DNA of 60,655 nt, taken from NCBI GenBank assembly GCA_944383545.1, contig CALWPY010000013.1, positions 1 to 60,655 of the forward strand. Direction: 5' to 3'. Below are positions 43,380 to 52,380 of this stretch, piece by piece. Below the pieces are notes generated by a model, which saw only the letters and a program-made list of their open reading frames with translations, ran no database searches and had not been told where the DNA came from. Numbering within the stretch: the first letter of the stretch is position 1; every line of letters starts with the position of its first letter. A program made the translations under genes and the position numbers. The stretch is from an uncultured Lachnospiraceae bacterium (GTDB lineage: Bacteria > Bacillota > Clostridia > Lachnospirales > Lachnospiraceae).

Positions 43380-44459
43380 TTACACGGTTATTACACAGTG
43401 CCCTGCGGCCTTTAAAAGGCGATTCATTATTGCACCGCCCAGCTCGTCTCTGTTAAATGACTCGCTGTAAATAAAGTCAATACCCAGTGCGTCACATTCC
43501 CTGAGCTTTGCATATAGATGCGAAGCAACTGTTGTTCCCTCAGCTTTTTCTCCGAGGAGAAGAATGTTGTCGCACTTATATTTTTCTGAATTATCTTTTG
43601 TAGTTAAAACTGCAACCTTAAAGCCTTCTGCTGTTTTTTCCCGGACAAGATTATTTATTTTATCAATCACCGCCTGTGAAGCCAGGGGAGTGTTCAAATC
43701 CTCTACAATAGCGAGGGAGCCTTTTGGCGCATAATGAGTGTATTTCATTCCCGGAGCCTTTGGCCTTATGGAAGGGTCGGGGCAGGTAAGAGCCTTGTCA
43801 ATTTCTACATGTCCTATAATATTCTCAAGCATATTTTTTGTAATATAACCGGGACGAAGAATCGTCGGAGTCTCCGTACTCATGTCAACTATGGTGGATT
43901 CAATTCCTATTCCGACAGGACCACCATCCAAAATCATATCAATTCTTCCGTTCAGGTCCTCTATGACATGCTCTGCAAGTGTTGGAGAAGGACGGCCCGA
44001 AAGGTTTGCGCTCGGTGCCGCAATGTAAAGTCCGCTTTCTCTTATCATCTTAAGAGCGGCGTCGTGTGAAGGCATACGGATTGCAACTGTGGAAAGTCCC
44101 CCTGTGGTTTCATATGGAACGACTTCCTTCTTATTAAAAATAATAGTTAACGGGCCCGGCCAGAAAGCCTCCATTAAATATACGGCTTTTTCGCTTACAT
44201 CCTCTGCCAGCTCATAAACTGCAGATGTATCTGCTATATGAACTATAAGAGGATTGTCAGAAGGACGTCCTTTGGCTGCATAAATTTTTGCAGAGGCTTC
44301 AGGGTTAAGTGCATTTCCGCCCAGACCGTAAACAGTTTCCGTGGGGAATGCTACAAGCCCTCCATCCTGCAAAATTTTTGCGGCAGTTTCTATGGCACCT
44401 TCTTCTGAATAGGCCTTTATAATAGTATTTATTTTGTTTGTACATTTGTCATTGGTCAT
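43380..44459 (-). CDS. tsaC: Threonylcarbamoyl-AMP synthase (Sua5/YwlC type)
   Basis: A 359-residue two-domain enzyme making threonylcarbamoyl-AMP from threonine, bicarbonate and ATP, the first step of t6A37 modification of tRNA. The YrdC-like domain (about 20-210) shows GGLVAFPTETVYGLGGNA, KGRPSDNPLIVH, FWPGPLTIIF and APSANLSGRPSPT; the C-terminal Sua5 domain (about 240-359) begins near PGMKYTHYAP. The start at 44459 follows GGAG; the in-frame extension to 44519 is not conserved in character. TsaE, TsaB and TsaD are encoded 11-15 kb away in this window. Confidence 0.95.
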   Translation of the reverse strand: MTNDKCTNKINTIIKAYSEEGAIETAAKILQDGGLVAFPTETVYGLGGNALNPEASAKIYAAKGRPSDNPLIVHIADTSAVYELAEDVSEKAVYLMEAFWPGPLTIIFNKKEVVPYETTGGLSTVAIRMPSHDAALKMIRESGLYIAAPSANLSGRPSPTLAEHVIEDLNGRIDMILDGGPVGIGIESTIVDMSTETPTILRPGYITKNMLENIIGHVEIDKALTCPDPSIRPKAPGMKYTHYAPKGSLAIVEDLNTPLASQAVIDKINNLVREKTAEGFKVAVLTTKDNSEKYKCDNILLLGEKAEGTTVASHLYAKLRECDALGIDFIYSESFNRDELGGAIMNRLLKAAGHCVITV

Positions 44460-44543
44460 TTTAATTACTCCATGCGGTCTTATATTAGCATATATAGTTG
44501 CAGAAATGTATAAAAGCAACCATATCTTGTGGGGTTTACATAA

Positions 44544-44564
44544 ATTGTTACGAAATGTAACAAT
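44544..44564. promoter_or_regulatory. Inverted repeat in the tsaC / cell-wall hydrolase intergenic region
   Basis: ATTGTTAC-N5-GTAACAAT. It also reads as direct hexamers TGTTAC (44546-44551) and TGTAAC (44556-44561), 10 bp apart centre to centre. The remaining 389 bp between the two genes hold the promoter described separately and otherwise AT-rich DNA. Confidence 0.4.
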
Positions 44565-44716
44565 TTTATAATTATTTATCCCACCGATTAAAAGTATATC
44601 ACTTTAAAGAATAAAGACAAGAGATATGTTGTAAAAATAAATTTAAAATAGAATAAATACAGAAAAAATAAGACAAAAGCGACAAAAATATCCATAATAT
44701 TTTTAAAAATATCAGG

Positions 44717-44745
44717 TTGACAAAGGTATATACGGTTGCTATAAT
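44717..44745 (+). promoter_or_regulatory. Perfect consensus sigma-A promoter
   Basis: TTGACA (44717-44722), 17-nt spacer, TATAAT (44740-44745): exact consensus in both boxes. It gives a leader of about 97 nt before the SH3-NlpC/P60 gene. TGTAAC (44751-44756) and TGTAAT (44761-44766) follow at the start site, where a bound protein would repress. Confidence 0.88.
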
Positions 44746-44848
44746 GTGCTTGTAACAAATTGTAATAATTTCGTAACAATTACATATGATTAAATTAAAT
44801 TCAGGTAAAATAACATATAGTTGTTGATATTAATTAGGAGGGAACACA

Positions 44849-46135
44849 ATGTTTAAACCATCAAAAAAGTGGGTGGCATTACTTGTGTCAGCCGGACTTC
44901 TTACATCCATGGCAGGTGTAAGCGCCGCACAGAAATATGATGAAAGTAATGTAGGTATTTCAGCGGCTGTCGACAGATACATAGAATCAAATCAGGATGA
45001 GGAAATAAGTACTGAAGGTACAACTCAGGCAACGCCACAGGATGCACAGACAGCAACGGCAAGCGATGCAGGTTTAGCAGAAGCTACAGTCAGTGAAGAA
45101 ACATCTGAAGAGGCATCAACCGTTAAATATCCTCAGTTTGAGGGCAAGGCGATTGCCACTGTTTCAGGTAACTTAAATATAAGAGAAGAAGCAAATGCAG
45201 AATCTGAAAAAGTCGGTACACTTGCAAGAGGCGGTATATGCCTTATAAAGGAAAAGGGTGATGAGTGGTCGCTCATAGCTTCAGGCAACTGCGTAGGATA
45301 TGTAATGAATCAGTATCTTGCATTTGGTGATGACGCAGGTGAATGGGCAGAAGCAAATTTAAGTAAGAGGGCAGTTGTTAATACAACAACACTTAAGGTA
45401 AGAGAATCAGCAGATGAAAACAGTACATGCCTTACACTTATACCGGGTGGCGAAAGCTATACTGTGTTAGGGACGGAAAACGGCTGGACCAAGCTTGAAA
45501 TTGACGAAGACTGCACAGGATATGTAAAGAGTGATTATGTAGATATAGAATTTGATACAGTAAAAGCAGTAACCGTTGAAGAGGAGGCTGCAAAGGAAGA
45601 AGCAGCCAGAAAGGCGGCTGAGGCAGAAGCACAGGAACAGGCGGCAGCAAACAGCAGCTCAAGCTCTAATTCGAATTCAAGCTCGAGTTCAAATTCAAGC
45701 AAGAAGACTACACAGTCGACAACGGAAGCAACAACACAGGCACAGACATCAGCTCCGTCAGGCGGCTCAGGCTCTGCCACAAAGAGTGATTTAGTAAGCT
45801 ATGCATTACAGTTTGTAGGAAATCCTTATGTATATGGCGGAAACAGCCTTACAAACGGTACAGACTGTTCAGGATTTACAATGCTTATATATCAGCAGTA
45901 CGGATATTCACTTCCACATTCTGCAAGGGCACAGTCTAACTGCGGTACAGAGATAAGCGTTTCAGATGTACAGCCGGGAGATTTACTCTTCTACAGCAAG
46001 AACGGAAGCATAAATCACGTAGCATTATATATAGGAAACGGACAGGTGGTACATGCAAGTTCACCTTCGTCAGGAATAAAGATTTCCGTATATAATTACA
46101 GAACACCTTGCAAGGCTGTAAGGATTATGAATTAA
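44849..46135 (+). CDS. Secreted SH3-NlpC/P60 cell-wall hydrolase
   Basis: A 428-residue exported peptidoglycan endopeptidase. Signal peptide to about Ala27 (VSAA), Thr/Ala/Glu-rich linker, two bacterial SH3 domains (about 105-170 and 175-232; LNIREEANAES and LKVRESADENS), an Ala/Ser/Asn/Thr-rich flexible linker (about 245-315), then the NlpC/P60 domain with the catalytic triad Cys340 (TDCSGF), His390 (NHVALYIG) and His402 (VVHASS). It should cut between D-Glu and diamino acid in wall stem peptides. TTAGGAGGG precedes the ATG; a perfect sigma-A promoter suggests strong expression. Confidence 0.95.
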   Translation: MFKPSKKWVALLVSAGLLTSMAGVSAAQKYDESNVGISAAVDRYIESNQDEEISTEGTTQATPQDAQTATASDAGLAEATVSEETSEEASTVKYPQFEGKAIATVSGNLNIREEANAESEKVGTLARGGICLIKEKGDEWSLIASGNCVGYVMNQYLAFGDDAGEWAEANLSKRAVVNTTTLKVRESADENSTCLTLIPGGESYTVLGTENGWTKLEIDEDCTGYVKSDYVDIEFDTVKAVTVEEEAAKEEAARKAAEAEAQEQAAANSSSSSNSNSSSSSNSSKKTTQSTTEATTQAQTSAPSGGSGSATKSDLVSYALQFVGNPYVYGGNSLTNGTDCSGFTMLIYQQYGYSLPHSARAQSNCGTEISVSDVQPGDLLFYSKNGSINHVALYIGNGQVVHASSPSSGIKISVYNYRTPCKAVRIMN

Positions 46136-46170
46136 GCAACTCCATATAAAATAAATTAATAAGTTCATTA

Positions 46171-46207
46171 AAAAAACAGGTGTGAGATGACGCACCTGTT
46201 TTTTATT
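46171..46207 (+). terminator. Intrinsic terminator after the cell-wall hydrolase
   Basis: Stem AAAAAACAGGTG (46171-46182) with CACCTGTTTTTT (46193-46204), 10-nt loop, ending in a T-run. The A-run before the stem may make it work in both directions. Confidence 0.92.
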
Positions 46208-46358
46208 ATGTCCGTAAAAATATTAAATTAAGAATATATATTTGGTAAAATGTATGTAAAAAAATGTCAGATAATAATGAAAATTGAGAGACATGTACAA
46301 ATTGCACAAAGAACATACGGTCACCTTGCCGGATTACATAATGTATGTTAATAAAATA

Positions 46359-46424
46359 TGTGGAAAACTCCATAAAAAACCATTGAAAACAGGGTTATTC
46401 ACAGAGTTATCAACATTATCAACA
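46359..46424. promoter_or_regulatory. Cluster of DnaA-box-like 9-mers
   Basis: TTATTCACA (46395-46403) fits TTATNCACA; TTTTCCACA is present in reverse (46359-46367); two tandem TTATCAACA variants follow (46407-46415, 46416-46424). Four sites lie within 66 bp in the 570-bp region without a convincing gene (46136-46705). No dnaA, dnaN or rpmH is nearby, so this is not obviously oriC; a DnaA-titrating or DnaA-regulated site is more likely. Confidence 0.5.
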
Positions 46425-46560
46425 AAATTGTGTTGTTTACATAAGGAGTGGTATATAAAAAGTGACAAATATACGTTTTGGTAAAACTCACGAATTGAAA
46501 AAAACTATTGACAAAAAACAGGCAAAAATCGGGAGATAATATTCTAATATGACAGGAATC

Positions 46561-46593
46561 GTCAGACAAATGATTGAAATATTGTCAGACAAA
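46561..46593 (+). repeat. Direct repeat GTCAGACAAA upstream of hpf
   Basis: Exact 10-bp copies at 46561-46570 and 46584-46593, 23 bp apart, just upstream of the hpf promoter. Possibly an operator. Confidence 0.35.
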
Positions 46594-46618
46594 ACACATG
46601 CAATTCATAATAAATTTA

Positions 46619-46647
46619 TTGAAGCATGTCCATATTTATGTTATACT
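46619..46647 (+). promoter_or_regulatory. Sigma-A promoter of hpf
   Basis: TTGAAG (46619-46624), 17-nt spacer, TATACT (46642-46647), about 60 nt before the hpf start. Confidence 0.6.
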
Positions 46648-46705
46648 TAAGTCAGTGTAAAGATAATATTTCTCTACACATTTTGGCCAAAAAGGAGTGA
46701 GACGT

Positions 46706-47233
46706 ATGAATTACATTATCAGCGGAAAAAACATTGATGTAACGGATGGCCTTAGGGGGGCAATCTATGATAAGCTGGGGAGGCTTGAAAAATTTTTTGC
46801 AGAAGGGACAAACATTCAGGTAACATTTTCAGTAGAAAAGGAGAGACAGAAGATAGAGGTTACCATTCCCATGAAGGGTCATATCATCAGAGCTGAGCAG
46901 GTAAGCGATGATATGTATGTATCAATAGACATGGTAGTGGAGGTAATAGAACGCCAGGTAACGAGATATAAGAAGAAATTAATTGACCAGGAACAGGATG
47001 CGGCATATTTCCAGGATAATTTCATTGACGAAGAGGATATGGATGATGAGGAAATTAAGATAATAAGAAGCAAGAAATTTGCGGTAAAGCCTATGTATCC
47101 GGAAGATGCATGTATACAGATGGAGCTTTTGGGACACAACTTCTTCGTATTCAGAAATGCTGAGACAGAAGAAGTGAATGTGGTTTATAAGAGAAAAGGA
47201 AATACATACGGTCTTATTGAGCCGGAGTTCTAA
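46706..47233 (+). CDS. hpf: Ribosome hibernation promoting factor, long form
   Basis: A 175-residue long-type HPF/YvyD. The N-terminal ribosome-binding domain (1-100) shows ISGKNIDVTDGLR and the basic KLGRLEKFF; the C-terminal dimerisation domain (about 118-175) starts at IIRSKKFAVKPMYPEDACIQME and ends YGLIEPEF. It pairs two 70S ribosomes into inactive 100S dimers in stationary phase or stress. The ATG at 46706 is preferred over the GTG at 46697, which lies inside the Shine-Dalgarno AAAGGAG. It stands alone upstream of secA, a gene order common in Firmicutes. Confidence 0.95.
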   Translation: MNYIISGKNIDVTDGLRGAIYDKLGRLEKFFAEGTNIQVTFSVEKERQKIEVTIPMKGHIIRAEQVSDDMYVSIDMVVEVIERQVTRYKKKLIDQEQDAAYFQDNFIDEEDMDDEEIKIIRSKKFAVKPMYPEDACIQMELLGHNFFVFRNAETEEVNVVYKRKGNTYGLIEPEF

Positions 47234-47263
47234 AATCTGATGTTAATATAAGATTATGAGGCA

Positions 47264-47315
47264 GGGGCCTTTGCATGATAGTAAAATTAATTATAATGCA
47301 AAGGCTCCGTTTTTA
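47264..47315 (+). terminator. Intrinsic terminator after hpf
   Basis: Stem GGGGCCTTTGCAT (47264-47276) with ATGCAAAGGCTCC (47296-47308), one G-U pair, then GTTTTT. It separates hpf from secA transcription. Confidence 0.85.
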
Positions 47316-47405
47316 ATTCTCAAAAATGCTTGATAAGAAATTATAATAATGATATATTAAAAGTTATGATAAGAAAGTTATAGGTTATATATTGGAGGTT
47401 ATATA

Positions 47406-49979
47406 ATGAGCCTGATAGAAAAGGTTTTCGGAACACATAGTGAAAAGGAGTTAAAAAGGATTACTCCTCTTGTAGATAAAATAGAAGCTCTCGACGAATC
47501 AATGCAGAAGCTGACTGATGAGGAGCTTCGTGCCAAGACAGATGAATTTAAAGAGCGTCTGGCTAAGGGAGAGACATTGGACGACCTCCTTGTTGAAGCC
47601 TTTGCCGTGGTAAGAGAGGCGGCTGACCGTGTGCTTCATATGAAGCATTACAGGGTACAGCTTATGGGTGGAATTATTCTTCATCAGGGAAGAATTCCTG
47701 AAATGAGAACAGGTGAAGGTAAAACTCTTGTTTCAACGCTTCCTGCATATCTTAATGCACTTGAAGGAAAAGGAGTGCATATCGTTACGGTAAATGATTA
47801 CCTTGCCAAGCGTGATGCTGAGTGGATGGGAAAGGTACATGAATTTCTTGGACTTACGGTCGGAGTCATTTTAAACAGTGATAAAAACGATGAGAGAAGA
47901 GCCGCATATAACTGCGACATAACATATATTACAAACAATGAGCTGGGATTTGATTACCTGAGGGATAATATGGTAATTTATAAAGAACAGCTTGTTCAGC
48001 GTGAGCTTAATTATGCAATCGTGGATGAGGTTGACTCGGTGCTTATTGACGAGGCAAGAACACCGCTTATTATTTCAGGACAGAGCGGAAAATCCACGGA
48101 CCTGTATAAGATGTGTGACTATCTTGCAAGAAGAATGGTAAGAGGTACGGCTTCAACTGAAATTTCCAAGATGGATGCCATAATGGGAAATGACATTGAG
48201 GAAGACGGAGACTACCTTGTAAATGAAAAGGATAATTATGTAGTCCTTACCGCACAGGGTGTAAAGGAAGTGGAGCAGTTCTTCCATATAGATAACCTTT
48301 CAGACAGTGACAACCTTGAGATACAGCATAATATAATCCTTGCTTTAAAGGCTCATGCTCTTATGCATAAGGATAAGGACTATGTTGTTAAGGATGATGA
48401 GGTACTCATAGTAGATGAGTTTACAGGACGTATACAGCCGGGAAGACGTTTCAGTGACGGACTTCATCAGGCGATAGAGGCTAAGGAAAATGTAAAGGTT
48501 AAGAGAGAGAGTAAGACACTTGCAACCATTACATTCCAGAACTTTTTTAATAAATATAAGAAAAAAGCAGGTATGACAGGTACTGCTCAGACTGAGGAAG
48601 TAGAGTTCAGGGAAATCTACGGAATGGACGTAGTTGTAATTCCTACAAACCTTCCTGTAAGAAGAATAGACCATGAAGATGCCGTATATAAGACCAAGAA
48701 GGAAAAACTTAAAGCAATAGTTGATGACGTGGTTGAGTCACACAAAAAAGGACAGCCGGTGCTTGTGGGTACCGTTACAATCGACGCTTCGGAAGAATTA
48801 AGTAAGCTTCTTTCAAAGAGGGGCATACCTCATAAGGTGCTGAATGCAAAGTTTCATGAGCTTGAGGCGGAAATTATTGCAGATGCAGGACAGAAGGGTG
48901 CCGTTACCATTGCTACCAACATGGCAGGACGTGGTACCGATATTAAGCTTGGCGAGGGCGTTTCAGACCTCGGCGGATTAAAAATCATAGGAACTGAAAG
49001 ACACGAGTCAAGACGTATAGATAATCAGCTCCGTGGACGTGCCGGACGTCAGGGAGACAGAGGTGAGTCCAAGTTTTACCTTTCACTTGAAGATGATTTA
49101 ATGAGACTGTTCGGCTCTGAAAAGGTGAAGGCTGTTTATGATGCACTGAAAATTCCTGAAGGAGAGGAAATACAGCATAAGACAATTACAAAGTTCATTG
49201 AAAAAGCCCAGAAAAAGATTGAGGCAAATAACTATGGTATAAGAAAGAATCTTCTTGAATATGACCAGGTAAATAATGAACAGAGAGAAGTTATATACGC
49301 AGAGAGAAGGCGTGTGTTAGACGGCGAAAACATGAGAGACGTTGTCTATAAAATGGTTATGGATACCGTTGATGCTTATGTGGATAAGGTTGCATCAGAT
49401 GATGCTGACCCTTCAGACTGGGATATTGTAGGACTTAACGAGATGCTTCGTCCGATTGTTCCTGTAAATCCAATCGAACTGACGGATGAAGAAAAACATA
49501 CCGGAAAAGTCAGCCTGCTTAAGCAGAGGCTTAAGGAAGAGGCAGGAAAACTCTATGAAGCAAAGGAAGCGGAGTTCCCTAATGCCGAAGCAATGAGAGA
49601 GATAGAAAGAGTTGTTCTTCTCAAGGTAATTGACAGAAAATGGATGGCGCATATTGATGACATGGTACAGCTTCGTCAGGGTATAGGACTTCAGTCATAC
49701 GGCTCCAAGGACCCTGTGGTAGAGTATAAATTTGCCGGCTATGATATGTTTAATGAGATGACGGCAGCCATAAGGGAAGATACTGCAAGACTTATTCTTC
49801 ATGTAAGAATTGAAGAAAAGGTTGAGAGAGAGCAGGTTGCAAAGGTAACGGGAACGAACAAGGATGACTCGGCTAAGAAGGGACCTGTAAAGAGAAAGAC
49901 TGCAAAGATTGGAAGAAATGACCCGTGCCCATGTGGAAGCGGTAAAAAATATAAGATGTGCTGTGGCAGAAATGCATAG
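47406..49979 (+). CDS. secA: Preprotein translocase ATPase SecA
   Basis: A 857-residue motor that drives Sec-dependent export through SecYEG. Walker A MRTGEGKT is near residue 100, with DEAD-type [19 protein letters not shown], the preprotein cross-linking domain, the second nucleotide-binding domain ([23 protein letters not shown]) and the C-terminal zinc finger [13 protein letters not shown] that binds SecB or ribosomes. Normal length. GGAGG precedes the ATG. It is probably the route by which the Rhs protein, lipoprotein and NlpC/P60 hydrolase of this window leave the cell. Confidence 0.98.
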   Translation: MSLIEKVFGTHSEKELKRITPLVDKIEALDESMQKLTDEELRAKTDEFKERLAKGETLDDLLVEAFAVVREAADRVLHMKHYRVQLMGGIILHQGRIPEMRTGEGKTLVSTLPAYLNALEGKGVHIVTVNDYLAKRDAEWMGKVHEFLGLTVGVILNSDKNDERRAAYNCDITYITNNELGFDYLRDNMVIYKEQLVQRELNYAIVDEVDSVLIDEARTPLIISGQSGKSTDLYKMCDYLARRMVRGTASTEISKMDAIMGNDIEEDGDYLVNEKDNYVVLTAQGVKEVEQFFHIDNLSDSDNLEIQHNIILALKAHALMHKDKDYVVKDDEVLIVDEFTGRIQPGRRFSDGLHQAIEAKENVKVKRESKTLATITFQNFFNKYKKKAGMTGTAQTEEVEFREIYGMDVVVIPTNLPVRRIDHEDAVYKTKKEKLKAIVDDVVESHKKGQPVLVGTVTIDASEELSKLLSKRGIPHKVLNAKFHELEAEIIADAGQKGAVTIATNMAGRGTDIKLGEGVSDLGGLKIIGTERHESRRIDNQLRGRAGRQGDRGESKFYLSLEDDLMRLFGSEKVKAVYDALKIPEGEEIQHKTITKFIEKAQKKIEANNYGIRKNLLEYDQVNNEQREVIYAERRRVLDGENMRDVVYKMVMDTVDAYVDKVASDDADPSDWDIVGLNEMLRPIVPVNPIELTDEEKHTGKVSLLKQRLKEEAGKLYEAKEAEFPNAEAMREIERVVLLKVIDRKWMAHIDDMVQLRQGIGLQSYGSKDPVVEYKFAGYDMFNEMTAAIREDTARLILHVRIEEKVEREQVAKVTGTNKDDSAKKGPVKRKTAKIGRNDPCPCGSGKKYKMCCGRNA

Positions 49980-50020
49980 CATATTCCTGCGTTTTGCAGG
50001 AAGAAAGTGGGTGAAAAACA

Positions 50021-51140
50021 GTGTTAGAGCTTGATCAGTACAAGTTTGAATTAAATGAATACAAGACTCCACTGGCGGAAGTGAGGGATTCACTTTGACA
50101 TAGCCGGTAAGACAGAGAGAATAAATGCACTCTCTGCGGATATGGAAAAAGAAGGCTTTTGGGATAATATAGAAGAAAGCCAGAAGGTAATGAAGGAGCT
50201 TAAAAACCTTAAAGACACCATAGCATCCTTTAAGGAAATAAGCGATGCTTATGACGATATAGAAACCATGATAGAGATGGCGGAAGAGGAAGACGACGAG
50301 GAGCTTGTGAAAGAAACCGGTGAAATGCTGGAAAAGTTCAAGAAAGAATTTGAAAGCTTCAGGGTAGAAACACTTTTGTCGGGTGAATTTGATGCCAATA
50401 ATGCAGTGCTCACGCTCCATGCCGGAGCAGGAGGAACTGAGTCCTGTGACTGGGCAGGAATGCTTTACAGAATGTACAATAAGTGGGCGGACAAAAAAGG
50501 TTTCTCGGTGGAAGTTCTGGATTATCTGGACGGAGAGGAAGCGGGAATAAAATCCGTTACCTTTCAGGTAAATGGTTATCATGCATACGGCTACTTAAAG
50601 TCAGAAAAGGGAGTTCACAGACTTGTAAGAATTTCTCCTTTTAATGCAGCAGGAAAAAGGCAGACTTCATTTTGTTCGCTGGATGTAATGCCGGAGATAG
50701 ATGACAATATTGAAATCGAAATAAATGATGATGACTTAAAGATTGATACCTACCGTGCAAGCGGAGCGGGCGGACAGCATATAAATAAGACTTCATCGGC
50801 GGTAAGAATTACGCATATACCTACGGGAGTTGTCGTGCAGTGCCAGAATGAGCGCTCACAGCACAGCAACAAGGATAAGGCGATGAAAATGCTTAAAGCA
50901 AAGCTTTATATGATTAAAAAGCAGGAAAATATGGATAAACTGTCCGATATAAGAGGTGAAGTAACCGACAACGGATTTGGAAGCCAGATACGGTCTTATG
51001 TGCTCCAGCCTTATACACTGGTAAAGGACCATAGGACAAATCAGGAAATGGGAGATGCCCAGAGGGTGCTTGACGGAGACATCGACCCGTTTATAAATGC
51101 ATATCTTAAGTGGATTAACACATCAGGAAAAGAAAAATAA
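50021..51140 (+). CDS. prfB: Peptide chain release factor 2, with programmed +1 frameshift
   Basis: RF2 of 372 residues recognises UGA and UAA stops. Translation probably starts at GTG 50021 and reaches CTT-TGA-C (50093-50099); a +1 slip skips T50096 and continues from GAC 50097. This is the known autoregulatory frameshift of prfB: low RF2 lets ribosomes pause at UGA and shift. A Shine-Dalgarno-like GAGGG (50083-50087) lies upstream, 5 nt from CTT rather than the 3 nt of E. coli. The recognition motif SPF ([11 protein letters not shown]) and the catalytic GGQ (250-252) are present. The start codon is the least certain point. Confidence 0.95.
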
Positions 51141-51159
51141 AATATAAAGAGGTGGAAAA

Positions 51160-52368
51160 ATGGTTAACATAGCAGTTCTGGGTTATGGTACTGTAGGCTC
51201 AGGAGTGGTTGAGGTAATAAATACCAATCATTCCCATATAAATAAGCGTGCAGGAGAAGAGATAAACATTAAATATGTGCTGGATATAAGAGAATTTCCG
51301 GGAGACCCCGTAGAAAATATTCTTGTACATGACTATAATACCATACTTGAAGATGATGAAGTTTCAGTTGTGGTTGAGGTTATGGGAGGCATAGAGCCTG
51401 CATATACATTTGTTAAGCAGGCAATAGAACGTGGTAAAAGTGTTTGTACCTCAAATAAAGAGCTTGTTGCAAAATACGGGGCAGAGCTTCTGGCTGACGC
51501 AAAGGAGAAAAATGTAAACTTTCTTTTTGAAGCAAGCGTTGGCGGAGGTATTCCTATTATCAGACCGATTAACCAGTCGCTTACTGTTGACCATATAGAT
51601 TTAATTTCAGGTATTCTTAACGGAACTACCAACTACATTCTTACAAAAATGGAAACATTAGGTCTTGCATTTGAATCCGTACTTAAAGAAGCACAGGAAA
51701 AGGGATATGCCGAAAGAAATCCTGAGGCTGATGTGGAAGGTTATGATGCATGCCGTAAGATAGCAATCCTTGCCTCTCTGGTATACGGAAAGCAGGTTGA
51801 TTATGAGAAAATATATACTGAAGGAATCACAAAGATTACAAGAGATGACTTCATTTATGCAAAGGCATTGGGAACATCCATTAAACTGCTTGGTACATCA
51901 AAGCAGATAGATGGAAAGGTATATGCTATAGTTGCGCCGTTTATGATTGATGAGTCTCATCCTTTATACAGCATAAGCGGTGTTTATAACGGAATTCTTC
52001 TTCACGGTGATATGTTGGATAATGTAATGTTTTACGGAAGGGGAGCAGGAAAGCTTCCTACTGCAAGCGCCGTTGTTTCGGACGTGGTGGATGCCGTAAA
52101 GCATAGAGATACAAATATAATGACAATCTGGAGCGCAGAAAAGAAAAAGCTTGGAGACATAGAGGATTTCAGCTGTGCTTATTTTGTACGCGTAAAGGGA
52201 AGCAATATGGAAGAAGCTGTCGAGCAGGCATTCGGAAGCGTAAAATTTGTAAAGGCTGATGAAAATTTAAGCAGTGAGACGGCATTTGTTACAGGGGTTA
52301 TGAAGGAAAAGGAATTCAAAGAAAAGATTAAAGGCTTTGATTTAATTACAAGAATAAGAATGGCCTAG
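51160..52368 (+). CDS. hom: Homoserine dehydrogenase
   Basis: A 402-residue enzyme reducing aspartate semialdehyde to homoserine on the way to threonine and methionine. The N-terminal Rossmann fold has GYGTVGSGV (7-15); the catalytic domain has VGGGIPIIRPI, GILNGTTNYILTKME and NPEADVEGYDACRK; a short ACT-like C-terminal region suggests feedback by threonine. GAGGTGG precedes the ATG. It is first of a three-gene operon with the phosphoglycerate-mutase-like gene (13 bp later) and aspartokinase. Confidence 0.97.
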   Translation: MVNIAVLGYGTVGSGVVEVINTNHSHINKRAGEEINIKYVLDIREFPGDPVENILVHDYNTILEDDEVSVVVEVMGGIEPAYTFVKQAIERGKSVCTSNKELVAKYGAELLADAKEKNVNFLFEASVGGGIPIIRPINQSLTVDHIDLISGILNGTTNYILTKMETLGLAFESVLKEAQEKGYAERNPEADVEGYDACRKIAILASLVYGKQVDYEKIYTEGITKITRDDFIYAKALGTSIKLLGTSKQIDGKVYAIVAPFMIDESHPLYSISGVYNGILLHGDMLDNVMFYGRGAGKLPTASAVVSDVVDAVKHRDTNIMTIWSAEKKKLGDIEDFSCAYFVRVKGSNMEEAVEQAFGSVKFVKADENLSSETAFVTGVMKEKEFKEKIKGFDLITRIRMA

Positions 52369-52380
52369 GAGGAATATTTA

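Noticed and set aside
46359-46424. Chromosomal replication origin
   Set aside because: DnaA-like boxes are present but dnaA, dnaN, recF, gyrB and rpmH are absent and no AT-rich unwinding element with DnaA-trio is evident.
46284-46484. 66-codon plus-strand open frame in the hydrolase-hpf gap
   Set aside because: No ribosome binding site, Lys/Leu/Tyr composition of AT-rich non-coding DNA, and it covers the DnaA-box cluster; treated as chance.
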